From: Vitrella brassicaformis
Taxonomy: Eukaryota > Sar > Vitrellaceae
DNA: 64,000 nt
NCBI GenBank assembly: GCA_001179505.1
Contig: CDMY01000592.1
Location: 177,468 to 241,467, forward strand
Reading direction: 5' to 3'
Made by a program: the position numbers and the translations under genes. A model generated the notes under the pieces. The model was not told the origin of the DNA and searched no databases. It saw only the letters and a list, made by a program, of their open reading frames with translations. Shown here piece by piece: positions 39,775 through 51,549 of the stretch (its first letter is position 1; every line of letters begins with the position of its first letter).

Positions 39775-42599
39775 TTGGCATCTGCAACGGACGAAGTGCA
39801 GCATATGGCCATGGAGGAGAAGGAGAGCCGCAGTGCGGCCAGCGGGGCGTCGCCCGACAGCTCTCCCACCACGATGGTTAACGGAGGACCATCGGCAAGC
39901 GCCACGAAAAGCCGCGGGCAAAGGTCGACCCCCGCTGCACTGCTCTCCGTCGATGAGGCATTCGGTCCGTGTGAGACACAGACAGACAGACAGACAGGTA
40001 GGCAGACACTTTACAAAGCTGTGCAGAGACGGGCAAGGAAGTCCCTAAGGGAGAGTCGGCATCCATGTGTGTGTGTGTGGTTGTCAATCGATGATTTGTT
40101 CGTTCTGTTTAGGCCTGTGCAAGATCCTGTTCAGCAAGATGTCTGCGGCCAACGATGTCATCTCGTCGGGCTCTGGTGGAGCTTACGGAGAGGTAATATA
40201 CCTGGAGCATTGCATGCTCATAATTCTGTCTGTCTGTCTGTCTGTCTGTCTCGCTGCATGCCTTTCAGAACAGAGCATCGTCTGTGCGTGCGCTTCTGGA
40301 CATTGCACGGGATAAGTACTGCCTCACACAGGTGCGTTCGATTCACGAGCAAGGCGCTTGCTTATCCTGGGATGGTCACGATTGGTCCCTCGTACACACC
40401 CATCCATCCATCCATGCACATGGGCGTTGGTTGGATGCAGAACTCGGTGTTCTTGGACGTCGGCAGCGGGAGTGAGTGAGACATTAACAGCTTGACTGGC
40501 CGTCGATCTGTCGGTGGCCATGTTGCTCCATTGTGCCCATGCATATCTCCCTCCTCCCCGCCCCTCCCCTGCCCTGCGTCTGTGTTCCACTCATTGGCTA
40601 ACGTATGCATGCAGGGGGCGTTCCATCCTTCGTGGCGAGCGCCTACACGCAACGCGGGGCATCCTTGGGGGTTGAAATCGATGAGAATGCCGCTACTCTG
40701 AGCCAGAAGAACCTCGTCCAGCTGTTAGAAGCCATGTATGTATCTATGTATGCATGTATGTATGTATGTGGCGCAGGCAGGCAGGCAGGCAGGCAGGAAC
40801 ACACACTCACACTGAGGTCAACCAAAAAAAAAACGCAGGCAGGTGTGATCCATCTGTGTGTCCTTGTTCGTGTGTGTGTGTGTGTGTGGTGTGTGGTGTG
40901 TGCAGGCAGCAGAGGCAGGTTGAGAGCGGCATTGATCCATATGAGCACGGTGGGTAAGCAAGGAGAAAGGAGAGAGACATGTATGTCTCCTGACGTCCTG
41001 GCTGCATCCTACCGGCTGTCGCAACACATACAAACCAGTGTTTGCGTCTGTCTGTCTGTCTGTCTGCCTGCGTGTGGTATCTATCGGTTCTCTCCATCTG
41101 TCGATGCCGCGCAGCCCCTCCGCTGCACTGTGGATTTCTCCATGCAGGTACGTAGGTACCTACGTGGGGGGAGGCAGGCACAGAGGGAGGCACTCGGACA
41201 AACGCCATGGGTGTGTGCCTGCCACAGATGCTTGTGACCTTGAGAGCTTTGACCCCGCCACACACGTCTATTCCTTTGATTTCGCCATGCCCGCCTTCAT
41301 GATCGCCAGATTTGTCAAGCTCTTCAATTCCAGCCATACGGCCTTCATTTATATGTCATTTAGGAAAGGTGCGATCGACGCGACAGACAGTGCTGTGCTG
41401 TGCTAGCCAGAGATAGATACGCCCATGCGGTGGAGACAGGCCCTCGTGAATCTGGGTGTGTGTTGTGTGTCGCCGTCTGTCAGATTTGGTGAGTGTGCAT
41501 GGTCTGCGAGGGTGCCTCATGGAGTCTTTGCAGCTCTCAATGGCAGGTCGGTCAGCCGGTCACTCCCTCCCTCCCCAACCAACACGCGATGGGGCACTGG
41601 TGGTGGATGAGAGAGACCGAGTGGGCGTGTGGGGTGGCGTCGGGTGTGATGTGGTGTGGTGTGCAGGTTCTGGCGAGAAGCATTTGTGTTACATATATGG
41701 GAAGGGTGCGAAGAGCAGCACGTCGGCCATCAAGCCCACCAACACCAAATACTCAGTCCCATACAGACTCCCACGCAGGTCAGGTCAACGCAACATGTCA
41801 GCCGCAGTGTAGATGGGTGGAGGGAGGGAGGGATGGTCGATGGAGTTCATAGCATTACATGTGTGTGAAGGTCTGGTCCATCTCACCCCTCATGTATGCA
41901 TGTACTGTACTGCACGTGTGTATTGTATGTGTCCATCCGTGTCGGTCGATCAACCACAACATACATATGCATGCATTGGTGTGCAACCATGTGTGTGTGT
42001 GTGTGTGTGTGTTTAGGAGTCGTCGTGAGGACAGGACCACGAGTGTGTGTCCGTCGCTGCAGTCGGTGGTGGACGCCACCTGGACTCCCACAGCTGAGCA
42101 GATAGAGCACGCCCGCACCGGCATCTTGGCCTGGGTGTACCACCATCCCCTCCGCCACTCACAGGAGAATAAGTACAAGAAGATGAAGGAGGAGGAAATG
42201 ATCGACAAACACCGCCGCATGGAGCAGGAGATGGACGACAGCCACCCTCTCTCCAGCCCCTATAAAAAACACTCACACAAAGCAAAAAAGGACTCGGGCC
42301 GGTCTAAACACAGCCAGCAAGAGGTGGACAAACCAGGCCACGCAGCGGAAGGGACGGAGAGGGAGGAGGAAAGGGGCGAGGGGGGCCAAGGGGATCGTGC
42401 ACATGCAGATGCACACGAGGACGATGGACACACCCCAGCCAGGAAGAAGGTAGGCACCGCACCGCACCGCACCGCACCGCACGCACCGGCGGGGGGGTGC
42501 ACCACACCAGTGAGTAGCAGGGAGGGAGAGCAGCCACCCCACCCCACCACCAGCCTTCCTTTTACCGTCTGTTTCTGTGTGCAGCATCGCGGTCAGTGA
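39775..42599 (+). CDS. Class I SAM-dependent methyltransferase, DOT1-like or related
   Basis: Exons 39775-39964, 40113-40192, 40269-40331, 40441-40471 (31 nt) and 40615-40735 join in phase. They give a disordered Ser/Ala N-terminus, LCKILFSKMSAANDVISSGS, YGENRASSVRALLDIARDKY, then the SAM-binding motif VFLDVGSGRGVPSFVASAY with motif II GVEIDENAATLSQKN. Later exons give FDPATHVYSFDFAMPAFMIA, SHTAFIYMSFRK, MESLQLSM and a C-terminal tail that starts SLQSVVDATW and becomes Lys/Glu/His-rich (KYKKMKEEEMIDKHRRMEQE, KKHSHKAKKDSG). A SAM loop next to a helical N-terminal part and a charged tail suggests a protein or histone methyltransferase; DOT1-like is a guess. The substrate cannot be read from the sequence. 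Exon edges between 40736 and 41700 are provisional. Confidence 0.7.
42459..42481 (+). repeat. (CACCG)n pentanucleotide repeat after an intron donor
   Basis: Directly after aggtagg the intron runs caccg units about four times. A similar array is at about 50240-50265 in the F-BAR gene, and cactg units follow the donor at about 34300-34335. Confidence 0.85.
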
Positions 42600-43256
42600 G
42601 TGACGCCATCCATCCCCTGACAGACAGATGGACGGACAGACGGCCTATGCTATGTATGTCAAACAATCAGTCCCCATGTGCCGTCGGTCCTATGTGTGGA
42701 CCGGGCCCCTCACTCACTCACTCACACAGGCACACAGGAAGGCAACCGGGCAGGCAGGCAGACACCATCAGTGTACACGTCGGATTGCACCGACCCGATG
42801 CACCCACAAACCCATCACACACACCACACACCATAGGTATTGCATGCAACATGAAGCAGACAGACCATGGAATGGGATAAAAAGAGCGCACGTCAGGGAG
42901 GGCATCAGTGAAGTCACGCGTGCATCGCCCTCCCACCCGTCACTCACTCACTCACTCACTCACATAGTAAGTAGCAGCCAGTGCCTACAATCAACCCCAC
43001 CATCCATCCACCCACCCGCCCGGCCGGCGACCTACCTAGGTACCTACACAGCCGGGCACACACACGGCACATACGACACAAAAACTACCAGCCTGCCCTG
43101 CCCTGCCCCGCCCTGCCCAGGCTGACTTGACTCTCTTTCCCCACCCCCCCCACGTCCCCTCGCCTCCCCTCCCACCGCCCAGCCCCCGTGTGTATGGATG
43201 GGTATGTGTATGTGCATGTGGGGGGAGGCAGAAAGATAGGCAGACAGTCAGACGGA
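42600..43256. other. Intergenic stretch between convergent genes
   Basis: About 650 bases with CACT, GGCA and CCCTG simple repeats. No conserved frame or RNA gene was recognised. Confidence 0.55.
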
Positions 43257-44811
43257 TCAGAGTTCGTCGTGGTATGTGCTGCCAGCGCCCTTTTGGGGTT
43301 TGCCGAGAGCCCACATTTGTGATATCTTGCCGGCGTCATCGAAGGTTGTGACGACCAGGTGGTTCTCAATCGACAGGCTCTTGTCGGGCTTCATCAGGTG
43401 AAACGCCTGCTTGTGCACCACAGTCTTCAAATCAGAACCAACCTGCATGCACCGCACCACCACATAGTCACACACACATTCGATTCCCTACACTTGCAAT
43501 GCTGGTTGCCTGGCCCGAAGTGGCTCTAGTGCGCGGGAGTGTGTCTGTGTGTGTGTGTTTGTGTATGTGTGTGGTACCGTACCAGCAGCAAGGTGGGAGC
43601 GCTTGCGAACCGTCGCGTGTCCTTGTGCTCAGCATACTTCTTGTAGAAGGCAATGTGCTCAGCGTGACCTGACACATCCATACAAACAAACATGGCCGTG
43701 CGCATCCATCCATCCGTCGATTCCCCGGCCCGGTGTCATCTGTCTGTCTGGTGGGTGACCTTTGATGGGGGCTGATGACCAGTAGGTGTGAGTGACGGCG
43801 TCGGCTGCGAAGAACTCGGGCACGAAAGTCTCAGGCGAGGTGATGTTGAAGTGCAGGGCGTCGAAGAACTTGCCCATGCGGCTCATCTGCAGCTTCTTCA
43901 TCGCCGTCTCCTGCGGTAGGTACACGAGGGCACATGGGTTCGTACACACACACACGGATGGATGGATGGATGGATGTCTTGTGGTGTGGTGGATGGACTG
44001 ACTGGTTGGCTGACCGTTTCGGTGGCGGATGGTTTCTCGAAGGAGTATTTGCAGAGGGCCTGGTCGATCATTTCTGTCTTGCTGGTCATGATGACCGACT
44101 TCATCGACTCGATAGTCGGCTTGTCCTCGTCCGTCAGACGCATCAACCGAAGCATGTACCACGTCGCCGGACACGGCAGCTGCGTACCCTGTGATGATGG
44201 CATGGGATGGGATGGAACCGAACACACCAGCCAACCAAGGCTCGGCACACATACATACAAGAGGCTCAGCCAGATGGTAAACCACAGCCTGTACGTGTGG
44301 TGTGTGTACGTACCTTGGCGACATAGATCTGCAGGTGGCCGACGGTTCTGAAGTCGCTGAGGAAGAAAAAGTCACTGTCCCGCGCAATGGCGACGCTCTC
44401 CATCTGCTCGTAGCGCGGCGACAGGACGCTCTTCCAGAAGGCCTTGCCCTTTCCCCGGTGCGTCACATCGCCGTCCGTGTACTCGATCTCTGATTTGTCC
44501 GTCACGCGAGTTAGCACCGCCTCCATCGCTTCCATGGGCGTCTTGCGGCTGTTGAAATCCACCAGCAGCTCTGATGGAATAATGAGTGAGTGAGTCCATA
44601 CACACATAGCATACACACAGCAAACACGCAAACCGCAGGATAAGCAAGCGACACGACGGAAGCCGCCATCCCCCTCTGTGTGCGCGTGTGTCTGTCAGTC
44701 AGTCCCCCGCTCACCGTCGTGCCATGCAGCCGCCGCCTGGGGCGTCAGGGCCTGGCTGCCCACCACCACACATGCCACCACCACCAATACAGATGCGAAG
44801 CGGGACGCCAT
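43257..44811 (-). CDS. Secreted protein with SnoaL/NTF2-like domains
   Basis: The - strand starts at ATG 44811 with a clear signal peptide (FASVLVVVVACVVVGSQAL). Next come LLVDFNSRKTPMEAMEAVLT, IEYTDGDVTHRGKGKAFWKS, FFLSDFRTVGHLQIYVAK, TWYMLRLMRL, then an ETAMKKLQMSRMGKFFDAL exon, SPETFVPEFFAADAVTHTYW with SAPIKGHAEHIAFYK, LKTVVHKQAFHLMKPDKS, ENHLVVTTFDDAGKISQMW and the end GSTYHDEL. A strand-rich pattern with a polar pocket, ending FD-xx-GKI-xxMWA, is typical of SnoaL-like or ketosteroid-isomerase-like folds. Two such domains appear to lie in tandem, the first more diverged. The terminal HDEL is a classical ER-retention signal, so the protein is probably an ER-lumen resident rather than exported. 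Enzyme activity cannot be assigned. Confidence 0.75.
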
Positions 44812-44955
44812 TCTTCGGGATTGCAGGCACCTTCCTCACTCACACTCGACCTTCGGAGGTGAATGCAGCTGCAAAAAAGCCACGGAAGACGGAGATCTCT
44901 CAGGCCTTTCTGCAAGCTTAGCTCGCAATGGCGCAAAGGGTTTGATGCCAGCAGC

Positions 44956-45702
44956 ATGGACAAGGCTGAGAAGAGGAGTGCAGAGGACGGGTTGGTGGAG
45001 TATCGGAGGTCGTTCATCGAGTTTGCCCTTGCGCAAGGTGTGTTGCGGTTCGGTGACTTCACGGCCAAGTCGGGTCGGCAGACGCCTTATTTCTTCGACG
45101 CTGGTCGGTTCAACACGGGTCATGCGCTGACGTGCCTGGGGCGTGCGTACGCCGAGACGATAGTTGCCTCGGGCGTCGAGTACGATGTGCTGTTCGGCCC
45201 CGCCTACAAGGGCATCCCGCTGGTGTGCAGTGCGGCCATGGCGCTACACACACACCACAGCCGACCCTCGCCCTACGCCTTCAACCGGAAGGAGGCCAAG
45301 GACCACGGTGAGGGCGGCATGATTGTGGGGACCCCCCTGCAGCGCGGTATGCGGGTACTCATCGTCGACGACGTCATGACGGCCGGGACGGCGGTGCGCG
45401 AGTCGATGGACATCATCAAGCGGGCGGGCTGCCACCTGGCAGGTGTGGTCATTGCCCTCGACAGACAGGAGAGGGGCAAGGCGGAGGCGGAGGGAGAGGC
45501 CGAAAGGGGCGGGGCGGCACCACAGTCGGCCGTGCAGGAGGTGGCGGGACAGTATGGTGTGCCCGTCTTGAGCATCATCACCCTGCAGCACCTCATTACA
45601 TACCTGGACGAGTCCGTGTCGCGCAAGGACGAGGGCTACGAGGACCTCGACAAGACACTCAACCGCATCAGGCAATACCTCGACAAATACGGCGTCGTGT
45701 AA
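44956..45702 (+). CDS. pyrE: Orotate phosphoribosyltransferase (monofunctional, intronless)
   Basis: Makes orotidine 5'-phosphate from orotate and PRPP in pyrimidine synthesis. A single uninterrupted frame encodes about 248 residues: [67 protein letters not shown] (catalytic flexible loop) and the PRPP-binding motif [20 protein letters not shown] Glu/Ala-rich insert lies near residues 175-190. The end, [14 protein letters not shown], is the usual C-terminus of bacterial-type PyrE. No OMP decarboxylase is fused, unlike UMP synthase of animals and plants. The ATG at 44956 fits the family length; an in-frame ATG at 44863 would add 31 basic residues. It is the only long gene here without introns. 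Its 5' end is 144 bases from the start of the divergent ER-protein gene. Confidence 0.93.
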   Translation: MDKAEKRSAEDGLVEYRRSFIEFALAQGVLRFGDFTAKSGRQTPYFFDAGRFNTGHALTCLGRAYAETIVASGVEYDVLFGPAYKGIPLVCSAAMALHTHHSRPSPYAFNRKEAKDHGEGGMIVGTPLQRGMRVLIVDDVMTAGTAVRESMDIIKRAGCHLAGVVIALDRQERGKAEAEGEAERGGAAPQSAVQEVAGQYGVPVLSIITLQHLITYLDESVSRKDEGYEDLDKTLNRIRQYLDKYGVV

Positions 45703-46091
45703 CCAACGCAGGCAGGCAGGCAGGCGATCGAATCAATGAAAATGGACGCCATTGACTGGGGATGGGATGGGCGATTGGTTATGAGGGGGTCCTGTCCGCC
45801 GCTTCTATCTACCACAGTACATACCTCAATCAGGTGTCCGCCAGAACAGAGAGAGAGCTTGTGTCTGTCCGGTGTGCGTGTTGGTGGTTGGCACATAGGT
45901 AGGCAGGTAGGTAGGTAGGTAGGTAGATGTCAGTCGGATCCACTAACATATTTGTAGCTGCGACTCCATCTTCCCATTGCAATGACTGCCCGTGTGTACG
46001 ACACTATCGCGAATATTCATGTGAGTGAGCCATGTGAGTGAGCATGGACGTCACGTCATGCCCAATTAAGTCGTGGTCTGTCCTCCGGTGC
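45703..46091. other. Spacer with (GGTA)n repeat
   Basis: About 390 bases between OPRT and the F-BAR gene. It contains a GGTA/GGCA microsatellite at about 45896-45926. A short frame beginning ATG 45982 (MTARVYDTIANIH, then gtgagt) does not join in phase to the F-BAR exon and was not used. Confidence 0.5.
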
Positions 46092-49000
46092 ATGGCATCA
46101 AAAGACCCTGAACCACTGGCGCGAAACGGAAATTCGGCCCGGGGGCAGGGAAGAAAGATGGAGAGTTCCGACGCAGCGGAGCCTGAGAGGACCTTCAAGA
46201 CAGACCTGTAGCCACATTCAGACACAGATCTTCATCCCTTCTCAACGTGTTGCCTTTCGTGTGCACGTGTGGTGTGTGTCTGTGTCCACAGTTGGGATGG
46301 GTTTGAGTGTGTGTGCAAGAAGGTTGAGTCGGGTCGGCGGCTGTGCGAGACGTTCCTGACCATCATGCGCGACAGGATGGCCCTCGAGGACACATACGCG
46401 GCCGGCATGGAGAGACTCGCTGCCAAGTGCCCCAAACACATCAATGAGGGCAGGTCAGTCAGTCAGTCAGTGACTGCTGTGCTGCCCACACACACGTCTG
46501 CACAGCAGCCACGGCAGACACACAGACACCACAGACAGACAGACAGACAGGGAAGAAGCCGAGACCTGTATGTATGTATGTCATTCAATGATGTGTGTGG
46601 TTCTATGGTTGGTGTGAGTGCAGCACTGTGCTCCGTGCTATTGGGTGTTTCCGCAACGAGGCCATCCGAAAGTAAGTAGGGGGAAGCAACCAAAACAGAC
46701 AGGGAGGCAAACAAGCGGGATGGATGGATGCCAGGCGGCGGTGTTGTGTGTGTATGTGTCAGGGCCGAGCAGAGCCGTGAGTTGGCAGAGGGCATTCGGG
46801 ATGATATAGTGCAGCAGCTGCAGGAAACTGTCAAGAACCACCAAACCGTATTCAAGAAGGTGACCGACTGACGCACACACAGGCAGTGCAGTGCATTCAC
46901 AGCATACACAGCTGGGCGTGTGCATATCTGTGTATGTGTTCATGTAGATCTACAGCGATGGGGTCAAGTTCATCAAGCTCATGAACGGACACATACAAAC
47001 ACACGAACGGGTGAGCATCAGCATAGCGGGAAGGGGGTGTGGGGGTGTGGGTGTCAAGGCGACGGAGGGAGGCCAAGCCAGGCAGGCAGGCAGGCACATC
47101 GATAGACACATGTATGGATGGATGGATGTATGTACACACACACGTGTCGTGTGGTGTGGTGTCTGTCTGTCTGTCTGTCTGTCTGTCCTTGTGTGTGTGT
47201 GCCAGGCAATGCTGCGTTACGAGAAGACCTGCAGGGAGGCAGACGCTACCTGCATGGTAGGGATGGATGGTTGGTACACACAGGCACACACACACATCCG
47301 TCCTTGGACAACACCTGCTTCCCTGCCCTGCCTCCCTCCCCCCCACCCTCCCTGCCTGCCTCCGTCCCATGTCTGTCTGTCTGTCTGTCTGTCCAGAATG
47401 CGCAGGCTAGTGACCGCTCACCGCCGCCCCTCAAGACCAAACTGGCCATCAAGTCAGTCAGACACACAGACAGACAGACAGACAGACGGACAGCCACCGG
47501 TGTTTTGTGAGTGCCCCATCGCTCACTCCCTCCCTCCCTCGTCATGGCAGGGCACTGCAGCTGTGCAAGGAGGCCCAGATAGCAGAGGAGCAGTATAGAC
47601 ATGCCCTCGACGTACACACACACACACACACCCCACATACACACATACGTACGTACGCGGATGGCCTCTGCGTCTGTGTGGGTGTCTGATAGGCGCTCAA
47701 CAACGGCCGTCGGACGTTCCGCCACCAAATGGTCAGTCAACGAGGGAGGGAGGGAGGGAGGGACAGAGAGAGAGGGAGGCGGCCGGCTACGGTGTCTGTC
47801 TGGACGAACGATGTCATTCACGTTGACGACGCCTGTGACTGTGTTCCTGTTGTGTTGTATGGTATGCAGACTGTGGTGCTTGACGCGCTGCAAGATATGG
47901 AGGAGAAGCGCATCCAGTGCTTCAAAGACGCACTCAGGAAACTCATGGTAGCAGGCACACGCACACAGAAGGCACATAGCGTGACTGACCACTGGTCATC
48001 GATTTGGCGCGCGCATTTGTCGATATCAGGTGTACCAGACGTCTTACGTCCGCAATATCCAATACGACCTCGACATCACCATAGAGGTCACCACAACCAC
48101 CATGTTGTGTGTTGTGACCTTTTCCTCCCTCCCTCCCTCCCTCCCTGTCTGTTTGTCTGTATTTGTCTGTCAGGGTGTGGAGGCGATCGACCCCCGTGCA
48201 GAGATCTGTGAGTACATCGACAAAGTGGCCAGCGGCAGGCAGCCGCCACACGACAGCAACATGGTATGGTATAGACGGACGGACGGACCCACACAAACAG
48301 GACGGCGGAAATAGATTTCAGGTGCCCATGTGTCTGTGTCTGTGTGTGTGTGTGTGTGTGTGCAGCTGCCGTGGCCGGTCATCACCGAGTGGCGTGTCCG
48401 CAAGGCGGGTGGTGATTTGCTGGCGGCCGGTGTGGCGCCCTCCACCCTCCCATCGTCCATGAAGCACCTGCTGGCCCCTCCTGTGCCATCCCCACCCATA
48501 CCCACGACGACCACACCACCAGTGGGCACACAGACCCCCGCGGTGGACCCCCACACCACACAAACAGATGCCAATGCCGCACCCGATGCCGCCAGTGAGG
48601 CATTCAGCGACCTGGCCGACCCCGCCACCAAACCCAAGCCAGCAGAGGAGGGGGACGAGCCGCAAGATCAGCAGCAGCAGCCGCGGCAGCATCCCCAGGA
48701 CCCCGCGGTCGACCACTCGACTGCGTGTGACGACTCAGCGGCCGTCAGTGCGGAAGCCGACTCGCATCATGGGGCGGGTGAGAGCGGGGCCGGTAGGGAG
48801 GATGGTGGTGGCATTAGTAGCGCATCGCCTGCCCCTCCGCCCCCGCCGCCGGCCAGTGAGGTGCCCAACCATGTGGCAGTGCCGCCACCGCCACCCCCTC
48901 GACCACAACAGGGGGCACCTGCCGCCGCCGCTGCTGCTGTCGGTGGTGTTGAGCGTCCGTCGGTGTTTCCGGCCAACTTCAACCCTGCCGCCACGGCCAA

Positions 49001-51110
49001 CATGCTCAGACACATCACCAGGTGGGCAGACAGACAGGGAGACAGGGAGGCCGAGTGGCATATGTGTCCTGCGTCAGGACCACTGGATTGGACAGGCTGG
49101 CCGATTCAGCTGCAGCACTGGTACACACTCATACACACACACAGTCTCTCTGGTTTGTTGATTGAAGCAGTGGGTTGTGTGTTGAATGTGTGTGTTGTGG
49201 TGTGTTGTGATGTGCCAGGGCGGTGGTGTGGGTCGTGTTGGTGGTGTGCAGCAGGGTGAGGGGGCCGTAGAGACCATCCCGGACACACTCATCATGGACA
49301 CAGAAATACAATACAACGCGTAAGTAACCTAACCTGCCAATCACACATACATAAGCTCGAGACACCACACCTATGTGCTGATTGCCAGTCATCTGTCCGT
49401 GTGCATACCTACCTGTGTGTATGTCAGTGTGGTGGACTCGATATGGGCTGACAAGGGCATGACAGTGGTGGGGTTGCGGCCTGACCGACTGGTCAACGAC
49501 CTCCAGTCGGCACTCAAGCGGGCCCTGCTCATCACAGCCATCAGCAAGAAACGAATCGACAAGAAATTCCAACTCCCATCCAGGTGGGTGGGCCCGATGA
49601 ATAGGGGCTTTGTTGCCGATAGATACACATCTACCCATCACTCCAGCCATCCGTTTGCTGCTGGTGGTGTGTGTGTGTGTGTTTAGGATAGCGTTGAAGG
49701 AGTTGGCCATGGTGTGTCAGCCGTTGCTGGACTGGAGCGACCGCCAGTTTGACGTGGCCTGCGGCCGCACACTCATGGTCCTCTCACAGTTCTTCTACTG
49801 CATCGACCAACCCACTCCAGAATCAACACACTCACAACACACTCCTGAGGCCGGGGAGGTGGACGGCCTTCCTGACAGCGACAAGGGTGCGGATGCTGGT
49901 GGGGAGGACAAGGGCGAGAGTGCAGGGGAACCGTCAGCCAGCACCAGCACCAGCAGCAGCGGTGTGTCGTCCCCTGAGGTCGACAAGGGCGGCGAGCAGC
50001 CACGGAAGGTCTTCCTACAGGTCCATCAGCCACACAGCGACACTTGCTCACTTGAGGTGTCTGTAATTAATGTGTCTTTAATGTGTGTGTGTGTGTGGGT
50101 GGGTAGACGTTGTTGTATCACCATGGTTTGTGGAACCGGGTGCAGTTTTGGGAGGAGGCTCTCGTGCTCTTCCTCAGCGAAGAAATGCAAAAAAACATGG
50201 TCGGTGGGTCGGTGGGTCGGTCACCCTGCACACAATAAAGCACCGCACCGCACCGCACCGCACACACACGGCAGGCAGGCAGGCAGGCAGAGAGGGAAGT
50301 GTGACTGACTGACTGACTGGTGGGGTAGTCAATCCACTTGTGGGTGTGTGTGGGTGTGGGTGTGGTGGCCTGTGTGTGTACATGTATGTGCAGTTGAGCC
50401 GTCGTTGGCGCACGAGGACTTCAGAGGAGCGTGAGTTGGAGGACAAGAACTTCAGGGACCACAACCCATGCGCAGGCATGCTCTACTCATTCGGTGGGTA
50501 ACCACAACACACACCGCTGCAGTGCATGGATTGCATCAGGACTGGTTTGGTTCCTTCCATTTTTCCTTCCAACCTGGGTCGGTTGGGTTATTTGGTTCCT
50601 TTGTTTGTTTGTTTGTTTGTTTGTTTGTTGATTCCTTGGTTGGTTCAGGCAAGAGCATGGTGTCGTTTGGTATCGGTCGGCCGGCGGTGCGTGACCTCAT
50701 CACCAAAGTCTGCCTCAACTACGACGTCGCACCCGAAGTCCTCACCAAACTACTGGTCAGTCAGCCACCCCACCCCACCCCACACACAGCCAACTCAACC
50801 TCAGCTGGATGTCAGTCAATGTGTGTGTCTGGGCGTCTCAATGTGTGTCTGTCGTGGCCGGGCCGGGTGCGGTGTGCAGGAGGGGTTGGAGGATGTTGTG
50901 GTGCCGGCTGACAGCGTGCCCAAGACCATGAGCGGGCAGCCCTCCGACATGGCCCCCAAGCCGGCCGATGCAGGAGATGTAACAGCCATGGGGGAGGAGC
51001 AGGGCACCTCCACACAGCAAACTACTGAGAATCATGATCTTGTGACACTAGAGGAGGCTGAGGGGCAACTCTCACTCTCCGCCTCAGACTCACATGTCTT
51101 CGAGGCGTAG
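46092..51110 (+). CDS. F-BAR domain protein with a C-terminal helical domain
   Basis: F-BAR proteins bend membranes and link them to actin. Exon 46092-46207 (MASKDPEPLARNG, ending in TFKTDL) joins in phase to WDGFECVCKKVESGRRLCET and LEDTYAAGMERLA, the FCH start. The F-BAR helices follow: AEQSRELAEGIRDDIVQQLQ, NHQTVFKKIYSDGVKFIKLM, AMLRYEKTCREADATC, LCKEAQIAEEQYRHALDAL, LDALQDMEEKRIQCFKDALR and YQTSYVRNIQYDLDITIEG. A long Pro/Ala/Ser/Thr-rich linker is encoded at about 48430-49020. The C-terminal part reads LQSALKRALLITAISKKRI, LKELAMVCQPLLDWSDRQF, LYHHGLWNRVQFWEEALVLF and SFGIGRPAVRDLITKVCLNY; it recalls the helical region of KIAA0513/MTMR5-type proteins, a tentative match. Introns carry heavy microsatellites. 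Confidence 0.8.
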
Positions 51111-51549
51111 ACTCACATACAGTGCACACGCTAGCGTGGCGTAGTGTGCGTGCGGTGGCTGGCAGAGCAGAGCAGACACACTGAGTGGTTTAATTGATTG
51201 ACCCAGACACTCGCTTAGTTTACTTACATGCAGATGAGATGTAGCACTTGCGTAGCTGGCTAGTGTGTGCGTCGGGTCGGGGGGAGCAGACGGGTGGTTT
51301 GTGTGTGACCACTGAAGTAGTGTCCTTCACGCACAATCAGCAAGTCCTCAGACATGCACAGACCCTTGGCACAGACACATTCTCAGATGTGGATCCCGAA
51401 GTGGATTATTTGCTTTGGTCATGCGTCCGGTGTTGGGTAATCACACTTCGCAGCCATATGTAAGCAAATAGCATATGCAAACTCGCGAATGCGATGGAAA
51501 AAATCTGTAGCACTCTGAAGCAAAGCTCGCATATCGATCGACTCTAAAG
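51111..51549. other. Intergenic spacer, no gene seen
   Basis: About 440 bases between the F-BAR stop and the transporter start. Only short frames and no recognisable site. Confidence 0.55.

Noticed and set aside
44678-45130. + strand frames over the start of the SnoaL-like gene
   Set aside because: They are shadows of its signal-peptide exon on the - strand and of the OPRT start in another frame.
45982-46020. First exon of the F-BAR gene at ATG 45982
   Set aside because: It ends in phase 0 while the next exon needs phase 2. The exon 46092-46207 fits both phase and the expected FCH-domain start.
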